20,115 nt of DNA from an uncultured Collinsella sp. (GTDB taxonomy: Bacteria; Actinomycetota; Coriobacteriia; Coriobacteriales; Coriobacteriaceae): positions 1 through 20,115 of the forward strand of contig CABQMF010000037.1 of NCBI GenBank assembly GCA_902465265.1. Direction: 5' to 3'. Below are positions 6,452-13,841 of this stretch, piece by piece. Below the pieces are notes generated by a model. It saw nothing but the letters and a program-made list of their open reading frames with translations, ran no database searches and had not been told where the DNA came from. A program made the translations under genes and the position numbers. The stretch's first letter is position 1; each line of letters opens with the position of its first letter.

Positions 6452-6511
6452 GTTCCACCGAGCACGCGAGGTGGAACGAATCATAGAACTATCGCCGTCC
6501 CTTCGATTCGT
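6452..6511 (+). promoter_or_regulatory. Two overlapping hairpins in the glgB 5' leader
   Basis: GTTCCACC (6452-6459) pairs with GGTGGAAC (6470-6477), and ACGAATC (6476-6482) pairs with GATTCGT (6505-6511). The stems share two bases, so full formation of both is mutually exclusive. No known riboswitch class was recognised. Confidence 0.5.
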
Positions 6512-6562
6512 GCAGCCTTGGACCTTTCGCATCTAGTCACCAAGGCAACACGCTGCCGCGTC

Positions 6563-8842
6563 ATGATGGGATCAAACGTGAGCGATACAAAGCTAAAGCC
6601 AGCAACCAAAAAGCCTGCTACCCGCAAAGCCGCCCCGCACGCACCGGAGCTCTCCAAGGACGATGTCTACCTGTTTGGCATTGGAATGTGGGAGCGCAGC
6701 TGGGAAAAGATGGGCGCTCACCCCGACACGCAGAACCGCACGCGTGGCTGGCGCTTTTGCGTTTGGGCGCCCGATGTAAAAAGCATCCATGTCATTGGCG
6801 AATTTAATGACTGGGATGAGCAAGCCAACCCGCTGGTGCCCATGCATACGAGCGCTATCTGGGAAGGCTTTATTCCTGGCGCGGAGCAGGGCCAGCTCTA
6901 TAAGTACCTTATCGAGACCAACGAGGGCGAAAAGCTCTACAAGGCCGATCCGTACGCCTTTAAAGCCGAGTGCCCTCCGGGAACCGCCAGCGTGCTGTGG
7001 ACCCTCGATGGCTATAAGTGGAACGACGCCGCGTGGCTCAAGCGCCGCGCCAGCCATAACCACATGTCGCAGCCCCTTAACATCTACGAGGTGCATATTG
7101 GCTCGTGGAAGCGCCACGGCGACGCGCCGCAAGGCGAGCCGGACGAGTACGGCAACTACCCCGGCCCCATGGATCCCTTCCCCGCGCAGCGCGGCGAGTT
7201 TTACACCTACGACGACCTGTCGGTGGAGCTCGTGGACTACGTGCACGACATGGGATACACGCATATCGAGGTTATGCCGCTTATGGAGCATCCCTTCGAT
7301 GGCTCCTGGGGCTACCAGACGACCGGCTACTATGCCGCCACGTCGCGCTACGGCAACCCGCAGCAGCTCATGCACTTTATCGATGCGTGCCACGAGGCGG
7401 GCATCGGCGTGATCATGGACTGGGTACCCGGCGGTTTTTGCGCCGACTCCCACGGCCTTGCCACCTTTAACGGCCACATGCTGTTTGAGCACGAGATTCA
7501 CCCCAACTGGGGCACGCACAAGTTTGACTTCGCCCGCGGCGAGGTCCGCTCCTTCTTGGTCTCCAACGTGCTGTACTGGCTCGAGAACTTCCACGTGGAC
7601 GGCATTCGCATGGACGGCGTGTCCAGCATGCTGTACCTCAACTTTGGCATCGACGATCCGGGCCAAAAGAAGTTCAACAAGTACGGCACCGAGGAGGACC
7701 TGGACGCCAGCGCGTTTATCCGCCAGGTCAACTGCGCCGTGGAGGCGCACTATCCCGACGTGATGATGATGGCCGAGGAGTCCACCGCGTGGCCGCTCGT
7801 GACCTATCCGCCGCAGGACGGCGGCCTGGGCTTCCACTACAAGTGGGACATGGGCTGGATGAACGACACCCTGCACTACATGCAGACCGATTTTCCGTGG
7901 CGCCCCGGCAACCACGGCCTGCTCACGTTCTCCATCATGTACGCCTTTACCGAGAACTTTATCTGCCCGCTGAGCCACGACGAGGTCGTGCACGGCAAGT
8001 GCTCGCTCATCGGCCGCATGCCGGGCGACTGGTGGCGCCAGTTTGCCGGCCTGCGCACGTTGGCTTTCTACCAGATGACGCACCCCGGTGCCAAGCTCAA
8101 CTTTATGGGCAACGAGATCGGCCAGTTTATTGAGTGGCGCTACTACGAATCCATCCAGTGGTTCCTGACCGAGGAGTACGAGACTCACAAGCATCATCAG
8201 GCGTTTATCAAGGCGCTCAACCACCTGTACACTGCCGAGCCCGCCCTGTACGAGCGCGGCTACACCGATGACGGCTTTACCTGGATCGATGCGGACAACT
8301 CCAAGCAGTCCATCGTGAGCTTTGTGCGCCAGGGCGAGGACATCGACGACGACCTGGTGATCCTGATCAACTTTGATCCGGCGAGCTACGAGAGCTTCCG
8401 TGTGGGCGTGCCGCGCGAGGGTGACTGGGAGGTCATCTTCGATTCCGACCGTCCCGAGTTTGGCGGCAGCGGATACGCCGGCGAGGAGCCCTACACCTGC
8501 TCGAGCGAGCCCTATCCCTGGAACGGGCAGATGGACTCTATTGAGATCAAGGTGCCCGGCCTGGCAGGTGTGGTGCTTAAGCGCCGCGGTCCCAGCAGCT
8601 ACAAGCCGCCGGTGGTCGAAGCCCCCAAGGCTGCGCCCAAGAAGCGCACGTCCTCGGTGAAGCCCAAGCCTGCGGATGCTAAGAAGGCTCCGGATAAGGC
8701 AAAGGCTACGACGACCAAGGCCAAGGCCAAGACCGTCGCAAAGCCCGCTGCTAAGGCTACCACGACCAAGAAGCCGGCTGCCAAAAAGGCCGCTACCAAG
8801 GCCAAGTCTGGTTCTGTTAAGTCGTCACCTAAGGATGCGTAA
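6563..8842 (+). CDS. glgB: 1,4-alpha-glucan branching enzyme GlgB (GH13_9) with basic C-terminal tail
   Basis: Makes the alpha-1,6 branches of glycogen. Numbering is from the ATG at 6563. A CBM48 domain (RGWRFCVWAPDVKSIHVIGEFNDW) precedes the GH13 barrel: YEVHIGSWKR, HPFDGSWGYQTTGYYA, DGIRMDGVSSMLY with nucleophile Asp351, MAEESTAWP with Glu405, and PLSHDEVVHGK with Asp473. Region I reads DWVPGGF where family members have DWVPGHF, so the conserved His is Gly291. From about residue 680 to 759 the protein is a Lys/Ala/Thr/Pro-rich tail without globular character, and a shorter similar patch (KLKPATKKPATRKAAP) sits at the N-terminus. The start is uncertain: ATG 6563 or 6566 lacks a clear ribosome binding site, while GTG 6578 has GGGA six bases upstream. 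First gene of the glycogen cluster. Confidence 0.95.
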   Translation: MMGSNVSDTKLKPATKKPATRKAAPHAPELSKDDVYLFGIGMWERSWEKMGAHPDTQNRTRGWRFCVWAPDVKSIHVIGEFNDWDEQANPLVPMHTSAIWEGFIPGAEQGQLYKYLIETNEGEKLYKADPYAFKAECPPGTASVLWTLDGYKWNDAAWLKRRASHNHMSQPLNIYEVHIGSWKRHGDAPQGEPDEYGNYPGPMDPFPAQRGEFYTYDDLSVELVDYVHDMGYTHIEVMPLMEHPFDGSWGYQTTGYYAATSRYGNPQQLMHFIDACHEAGIGVIMDWVPGGFCADSHGLATFNGHMLFEHEIHPNWGTHKFDFARGEVRSFLVSNVLYWLENFHVDGIRMDGVSSMLYLNFGIDDPGQKKFNKYGTEEDLDASAFIRQVNCAVEAHYPDVMMMAEESTAWPLVTYPPQDGGLGFHYKWDMGWMNDTLHYMQTDFPWRPGNHGLLTFSIMYAFTENFICPLSHDEVVHGKCSLIGRMPGDWWRQFAGLRTLAFYQMTHPGAKLNFMGNEIGQFIEWRYYESIQWFLTEEYETHKHHQAFIKALNHLYTAEPALYERGYTDDGFTWIDADNSKQSIVSFVRQGEDIDDDLVILINFDPASYESFRVGVPREGDWEVIFDSDRPEFGGSGYAGEEPYTCSSEPYPWNGQMDSIEIKVPGLAGVVLKRRGPSSYKPPVVEAPKAAPKKRTSSVKPKPADAKKAPDKAKATTTKAKAKTVAKPAAKATTTKKPAAKKAATKAKSGSVKSSPKDA

Positions 8843-8936
8843 CAAAGCCGTTACAGCTGTAATTGCCCGCCTCGCCGAGGCGTAGGATACAAGTCATAAC
8901 CGTTCCGGGAGAAACATCCCCGGGGGAAAGGAACGT
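8843..8936 (+). promoter_or_regulatory. glgB-glgP intercistronic region with palindrome and ribosome-binding-site hairpin
   Basis: TTACAGCTGTAA (8851-8862) is a perfect 12-bp palindrome. CGCCTC/GAGGCG (8868-8873 with 8877-8882) forms a small hairpin. CGTTCC (8901-8906) can pair with GGAACG (8930-8935), which overlaps the glgP ribosome binding site GGAAAGGAACG, enclosing a GGGA/TCCC inner stem. This could modulate glgP translation. Confidence 0.45.
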
Positions 8937-11363
8937 ATGAATAAGATCTTCGACAACAAGCAGGAATTTACCGAGCTCTATCGCGATGCCGTCATGAGCA
9001 TCAGCGGCAAGAGCGTCGAGGCCGCGAGCGACCTCGACCGCTTTAACGCCCTGGCCAAGCTCGTGGCCGAGAAGGCCCGCACCGTTGCCACCAAGAGCGA
9101 CGCCCGCGCCACCGCCGAGGGCAAGAAGCGCGTGTACTACTTCTCGATCGAGTTTTTGATCGGCCGTCTGCTGGACAACTACCTGCTCAACTTTGGCGTG
9201 CGCGACATGGTCGCCGAGGCGCTCGACGACATGGGCTTCGACCTGTCCGTCATCGAGAACCAGGAGCCCGATCCGGCGCTGGGCAACGGCGGCCTGGGCC
9301 GTCTGGCCGCGTGCTTCCTGGATTCCATGGCAGCCGAGGGCATTGCCGGCTACGGCAACGGCATGCGCTACCGCTACGGCCTGTTTAAGCAGGAAATCGT
9401 TAACGGCAGCCAGGTCGAGGCCACCGACGAGTGGCTCACCCACGGTTATCCCTGGGAGGTCCGCCGTCAGGACAAGGCCGTGACCATCAAGTTTGGTGGC
9501 CACGTCGAGGGCTTTGAGGAGAACGGCCGCACGTTCTACCGCACGGTGGACACGCAGGACATCCTGGCCGTCCCCTATGACATCCCCGTGGTGGGCTATG
9601 CCGGCGAGACCGTCAACAAGCTGCGCGTCTGGGCCGCCGAGCCGGTCGAGGAGCACTTTGACCTGGAGGCCTTCAACCGCGGCGACTATGCCCTGGCCGA
9701 CGCCGAGCGCGCCGAGGCCGAGGCCATCAGCGCTATCCTCTATCCTAACGACGCCGGCGAGCACGGCCGCCTGCTGCGCCTGAAGCAGGAGTACCTGTTT
9801 GTTTCCGCCGGTATCTACAGCCTGCTCGATACCTTTGAGAAGGAGCACGGCGAGAACTGGGAGCTGCTGCCGCAGTTTGTTGCCATCCATACCAACGACA
9901 CCCACCCCGCCATGTGCGGCCCCGAGCTCATGCGCATCCTCATCGACGAGAAGAAGCTCGAGTGGGATGACGCCTGGAACATCGTGACGCAGGTCGTGAG
10001 CTACACCAACCACACCATCCTGCCCGAGGCTCTGGAGAAATGGCCCATCGGCACGTTCTCCAAGCTCCTTCCCCGCGTGTACCAGATCATCGACGAGATC
10101 AGCCGTCGTTGGCACGAGTCGTTTGACACCACGCAGGAGGGCTGGCAGGAGCGTCTGCGCCAGACCGCCATTCTGTGGGACGGCGAGATTCGCATGGCCA
10201 ACCTGTCCGTGATCTGCAGCCACAGCGTCAACGGCGTGGCCAAGATTCACTCCGACATCATCAAGAACATCGTGCTCAAGGACTTCTATGCCTTAACGCC
10301 CGAGAAGTTCAACAACAAGACCAACGGCATCTCGCACCGTCGCTTCTTTGCCGAGGCCAACCCCACCTATGCCAAGCTCGTCACCGATGCCATTGGCGAC
10401 GGCTGGCTCAAGGATGCCTTTGAGCTGGAGAAACTCAAGGAGTTCCAAAACGACAGTGAGTTCCTGAAGGCCGTGGGTGCCTCCAAGCGCGCCAACAAGG
10501 AGCGCTTGGCCGCCTACGTTAAGGCCGAGACCGGTCTGGTCATTGACCCCAACACCGTCTTTGATGTTCAGGTTAAGCGCTTCCATGCCTACAAGCGCCA
10601 GCTTATGAACATCATGAAGGTGATGGACATCTACAACCGTCGCATCGCCGATCCCAATTTCCACGTGACGCCGACGACCTTCATCTTTAGCGGCAAGGCT
10701 GCCTCGAGCTACACCTTCGCCAAGGAGACCATCCGCCTCATTAACTCCGTGGCCGACGTCATCAACAACGACGCCCGCGTCAACGAGGTCATGAAGGTCT
10801 GCTTTATCCCCAACTTCCGCGTAAGCAACGCCCAGCTCATCTACCCCGCTGCCGAGATCTCGGAGCAGATCTCCACGGCCGGCAAGGAGGCCTCGGGTAC
10901 GTCTAACATGAAGCTCATGATGAACGGCGCCATTACGCTGGGCACCCTCGACGGCGCCAACATCGAGATCGCCGACCTGGCTGGCCGCGAGAACGAGGCC
11001 ATCTTTGGCCTGACCGCTCCCGAGGTCGAGCAGCTTTGGGCATCCAACAGCTACTTTGCGTGGGATACCCTCAACGGCGACCGCGAGCGTCTGGGCCGAG
11101 TGATGGACGAGCTCAAGGACAACACCTTTGCGGGTCTTTCGGGCAACTTCGAGAGCATCTACAACGAGCTCATGAACAACAACGACCCCGACCTGGTCAT
11201 GGCCGATTTCCGCAGCTACGTGGATGCATGGGAGAAGCTCACCGGCAGCTACGGCGACCAGGAGACCTGGAACCGCAAGGCGCTGCTCAACACCGCCTCC
11301 TCCGGCTGGTTCTCGAGCGACCGCACCATTCGCGAGTACCGCGACGAGATCTGGCACGCGTAA
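8937..11363 (+). CDS. glgP: Glycogen phosphorylase (GT35)
   Basis: Cleaves terminal alpha-1,4 bonds of glycogen with phosphate to release glucose-1-phosphate, using pyridoxal phosphate. The 808-residue length is normal for the family. Visible blocks are VYYFSIEFLIGRLLDNYLLNFG near the N-terminus, DPALGNGGLGRLAACFLDS, GYGNGMRYRYGLFKQ, HTNDTHPAMCGPELMRILID, YTNHTILPEALEKWP, NKTNGISHRRF, QVKRFHAYKRQLMNI and the cofactor site EASGTSNMKLMMNGA with PLP-binding Lys659 (many homologues have GTGNMK). The start ATG at 8937 has GGAAAGGAACG upstream. It has no basic tail, unlike GlgA and GlgB. Located 94 bases after glgB and 108 bases before glgC, so probably in one transcription unit. Confidence 0.98.
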   Translation: MNKIFDNKQEFTELYRDAVMSISGKSVEAASDLDRFNALAKLVAEKARTVATKSDARATAEGKKRVYYFSIEFLIGRLLDNYLLNFGVRDMVAEALDDMGFDLSVIENQEPDPALGNGGLGRLAACFLDSMAAEGIAGYGNGMRYRYGLFKQEIVNGSQVEATDEWLTHGYPWEVRRQDKAVTIKFGGHVEGFEENGRTFYRTVDTQDILAVPYDIPVVGYAGETVNKLRVWAAEPVEEHFDLEAFNRGDYALADAERAEAEAISAILYPNDAGEHGRLLRLKQEYLFVSAGIYSLLDTFEKEHGENWELLPQFVAIHTNDTHPAMCGPELMRILIDEKKLEWDDAWNIVTQVVSYTNHTILPEALEKWPIGTFSKLLPRVYQIIDEISRRWHESFDTTQEGWQERLRQTAILWDGEIRMANLSVICSHSVNGVAKIHSDIIKNIVLKDFYALTPEKFNNKTNGISHRRFFAEANPTYAKLVTDAIGDGWLKDAFELEKLKEFQNDSEFLKAVGASKRANKERLAAYVKAETGLVIDPNTVFDVQVKRFHAYKRQLMNIMKVMDIYNRRIADPNFHVTPTTFIFSGKAASSYTFAKETIRLINSVADVINNDARVNEVMKVCFIPNFRVSNAQLIYPAAEISEQISTAGKEASGTSNMKLMMNGAITLGTLDGANIEIADLAGRENEAIFGLTAPEVEQLWASNSYFAWDTLNGDRERLGRVMDELKDNTFAGLSGNFESIYNELMNNNDPDLVMADFRSYVDAWEKLTGSYGDQETWNRKALLNTASSGWFSSDRTIREYRDEIWHA

Positions 11364-11400
11364 AGGCGCGCGAGCTCCCTTATGCCAGCACGGCATTACT

Positions 11401-11431
11401 CGACGGGCGCGACCGAGCGCCGCGCCCGTCG
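11401..11431 (+). other. Strong GC hairpin between glgP and glgC, no U-tract
   Basis: CGACGGGCGCG (11401-11411) pairs perfectly with CGCGCCCGTCG (11421-11431) around a nine-base loop. It is followed by CTAATGGG, not by Ts, so it is not a standard intrinsic terminator. It could protect the 3' end of a processed upstream mRNA or reduce read-through. Confidence 0.75.
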
Positions 11432-11471
11432 CTAATGGGTTTAAGAACATCGATGACAGAAGGAGAAATCG

Positions 11472-12620
11472 ATGAGTAAGAAAGAATGCATCGCGATGCT
11501 CCTCGCAGGAGGACAGGGCAGCCGATTGGGGGCACTCACCCAAAAGATCGCTAAGCCGGCGGTTAGCTTTGGTGGTAAGTTCCGCATTATCGACTTTTCG
11601 CTGTCCAACTGCTCTAACTCGGGCATCGATACGGTGGGCGTTCTGACGCAGTACCGTCCCTACCTGCTGCATGCCTACGTGGGCTCCGGCGAGGCTTGGG
11701 ATCTGGACAGCCGTGACGGCGGCGTGTCGATCCTGCCGCCGTACGAGACGCAGACCGGTGGCGCCTGGTATGCGGGCACGGCCGACGCCATTACGCAGAA
11801 CCTCGACTACATCAAGGCCAACGACCCCAAGTACGTCCTGATTCTTTCGGGCGACCATCTGTATCGCATGGACTACCGCAAGATGCTCAAGACGCACATT
11901 GAGAACAACGCCGACCTCACGGTGAGCGTTATGCCCGTGCCGTGGGAGGAGGCCAGCCGCTTTGGCATCCTGACCACCGACCCCGAGGACGGCCGCATCA
12001 CCAAGTTTACCGAGAAGCCCGAGAAGCCCGATTCGAACCTCGCGTCCATGGGCATCTACATCTTCTCGGCCGACGTCCTGATCGAGGCGCTCGAGCAGGA
12101 CGCTCTGGACCAGCGCTCGAGCCACGACTTTGGCAAGGACATCATCCCCAAGTTGCTCGGCGAGGGCAAGCGCCTGTACAGCTACGAGTTCCACGGCTTT
12201 TGGAAGGACGTCGGCACCATCGCCAGCTTCCACGAGACCTCGATGGACCTGCTGGGCAACAACCCCGAGTTCGACCTGTTTGATAAGAACTTCCCCATCA
12301 TGTCCAACATCACCACGCGTCCGCCGCACTACATTGGTCCGGACGGCCGCCTGGACGACTGCCTGGTCTCCAACGGCTGCAAGATCTACGGCACCGCTCG
12401 CCACTCGATCCTTTCGACCGATGTCATCATCGAGGAGCGCGCCGTGGTCGAGGACTCCGTGCTGCTGCCGGGTGCGCACGTTAAGAGCGGCGCGCACATC
12501 TGCCGCGCAATTTTGGGCGAGAACTCCACGGTCGAAGAGGGCGTGAAGCTCGGCTCTGTCGATACCACCAAGGATACGGCCGTCGTTGGAAATGACGTCG
12601 TTATCGGGAAGGGGGAATGA
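11472..12620 (+). CDS. glgC: Glucose-1-phosphate adenylyltransferase catalytic subunit GlgC
   Basis: Forms ADP-glucose from glucose-1-phosphate and ATP, the committed step of glycogen synthesis. The 382-residue protein has the nucleotide-binding signature LAGGQGSRLGALT near residue 11, KPAVSFGGKFRIIDF, GTADAITQNL, LSGDHLYRMDY with catalytic Asp128, RFGIL, and FTEKPEKP with substrate-binding Lys182. The C-terminal third has the hexapeptide pattern of a left-handed beta-helix (GCKIYGTARHSILSTDVIIEERAVVEDSVLLPGAHV). The ATG at 11472 follows AGAAGGAGA. glgD starts four bases after the stop, so the two proteins are translated together and are expected to form a GlgC/GlgD hetero-oligomer of the Firmicutes type. 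Confidence 0.97.
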   Translation: MSKKECIAMLLAGGQGSRLGALTQKIAKPAVSFGGKFRIIDFSLSNCSNSGIDTVGVLTQYRPYLLHAYVGSGEAWDLDSRDGGVSILPPYETQTGGAWYAGTADAITQNLDYIKANDPKYVLILSGDHLYRMDYRKMLKTHIENNADLTVSVMPVPWEEASRFGILTTDPEDGRITKFTEKPEKPDSNLASMGIYIFSADVLIEALEQDALDQRSSHDFGKDIIPKLLGEGKRLYSYEFHGFWKDVGTIASFHETSMDLLGNNPEFDLFDKNFPIMSNITTRPPHYIGPDGRLDDCLVSNGCKIYGTARHSILSTDVIIEERAVVEDSVLLPGAHVKSGAHICRAILGENSTVEEGVKLGSVDTTKDTAVVGNDVVIGKGE

Positions 12621-12624
12621 TCCG

Positions 12625-13752
12625 ATGATCAATCGCAAGGCCATCGGTTATATCACCGCTAACTACTCTTCGACCTACGGCAGCGTGCTGCTCAAGGACC
12701 GCCCCATCGCGTCCGTTCCGTTTTTGGGCCGCTACCGCCTGATCGACTTCCCGCTGTCCAACATGATGAATGCCGGCATTAAGACCGTCGGCGTCGTCAT
12801 GCCGGGCAACTACCGCTCGCTGATCGACCACGTGGGCTCGGGCAAGGACTGGGGTCTGGACCGCAAGAAGGGCGGCCTGTTCATGGTGCCCGGCAACGCG
12901 TATGGCACCACCAAGGGCGGTATGCGCTTCCTGCTGCGCGACATCATCTCCAACAAGACGCTGTTCCAGCGCTCGGATAAGCCCTATGTCGTGATGATGG
13001 GCACCAACATCATCTTTAACATGGACCTCAACACCATCATCGACGCGCACGAGAACTCCGGTGCCCAGATGACCGTGGTGTACTGCAAGGCAACGCGCAA
13101 CGTCGATGACGAGACCAAGCTGCAGATCAACGAGAACGGCCGCCTGACGGGCGTGAGCGCCGGCGTCGTGTACGGCGATAACGCCTCTATGGACTGCTGC
13201 ATCGTCAACCGCGAGACGCTGCTCGAGATTATCGACCACTACCAGGCCGCCGACTATCTGGACCTGCTCGAGGCACTCCAGGGCGACTTTGGCAACATCG
13301 ACGTGTGCAGCTACGAGTACAAGGGCGAGGTCGTGGGCGTGTTTAGCGAGAAGTCGCTGTATCGCCGCAGCATGGACCTGCTCGACCAGACCGTGGCCGA
13401 CCAGCTCTTCGATCCCGAGCGCCCGATCCTGACCAAGGCTCACGACGTGCCGCCTTCGCGCTATGCGACCGGCAGCCACGCGTGCAACTCGATCATCTCG
13501 GCCGGCTGCATCATCAAGGGCACCGTGCGCAACTCGATCCTGTCGCGCGGCGTTGTAGTCGAGGAAGGCGCTTCGGTGACCAACTCGATCATCAACCAGA
13601 GCTGCATCATCAAGAGCGGCGCCCGCGTTGAGAATGCCATCTTGGACAAGAACAACGTGGTTCCCACCAACACCGAGCTTCGCGGCACGCCCGAGAACAT
13701 CCTGGTGCTGGGCAAGGCTCCGTTAACTCCCGATACCACCATCGTGCATTAA
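12625..13752 (+). CDS. glgD: GlgD, non-catalytic regulatory subunit of ADP-glucose pyrophosphorylase
   Basis: A 375-residue paralogue of GlgC. It keeps the fold (GYITANYSSTYGSVLLKDRPIASVPFLGRYRLIDFPLSNMMNAGI and a C-terminal beta-helix pattern) but lacks the GGxGxRL nucleotide loop. At the position of the GlgC catalytic SGDH it reads GTNI, so Asn128 stands where GlgC has Asp128. In Firmicutes GlgD is inactive alone and raises the activity of GlgC. The ATG at 12625 is chosen because AAGGGGGAA lies upstream and the protein then starts MINRKAIGYI; the frame is open further upstream inside glgC. The gap to glgC is four bases, implying coupled translation and near-equal amounts. Confidence 0.96.
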   Translation: MINRKAIGYITANYSSTYGSVLLKDRPIASVPFLGRYRLIDFPLSNMMNAGIKTVGVVMPGNYRSLIDHVGSGKDWGLDRKKGGLFMVPGNAYGTTKGGMRFLLRDIISNKTLFQRSDKPYVVMMGTNIIFNMDLNTIIDAHENSGAQMTVVYCKATRNVDDETKLQINENGRLTGVSAGVVYGDNASMDCCIVNRETLLEIIDHYQAADYLDLLEALQGDFGNIDVCSYEYKGEVVGVFSEKSLYRRSMDLLDQTVADQLFDPERPILTKAHDVPPSRYATGSHACNSIISAGCIIKGTVRNSILSRGVVVEEGASVTNSIINQSCIIKSGARVENAILDKNNVVPTNTELRGTPENILVLGKAPLTPDTTIVH

Positions 13753-13784
13753 CGTAGGCACCGCAACATCGCTCGTAACATGTA

Positions 13785-13818
13785 GAATAGCCGCCCGGTT
13801 TGCGCCAGGCGGCTATTC
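13785..13818 (+). other. Perfect 11-bp hairpin between glgD and glgA
   Basis: GAATAGCCGCC (13785-13795) pairs with GGCGGCTATTC (13808-13818) around a 12-base loop, ending 23 bases before the glgA ATG. No U-tract follows. It could separate expression of glgCD from glgA by partial termination or RNA processing. Confidence 0.75.
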
Positions 13819-13841
13819 TCGAATTGCAACAGGGAGACAAT

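Noticed and set aside
6518..6562. TTG at 6518 as start of glgB
   Set aside because: It would add 15 residues without family similarity, has no ribosome binding site, and falls right after a leader hairpin.
6593..8224. Minus-strand open frame of 543 codons opposite glgB
   Set aside because: Shadow of glgB caused by strong GC at third positions; no ribosome binding site and no protein-like motifs.
10293..12644. Minus-strand open frame of 783 codons opposite glgP and glgC
   Set aside because: It spans two real genes and their gap, has low-complexity Val/Leu/Gly/His composition and no family motif.
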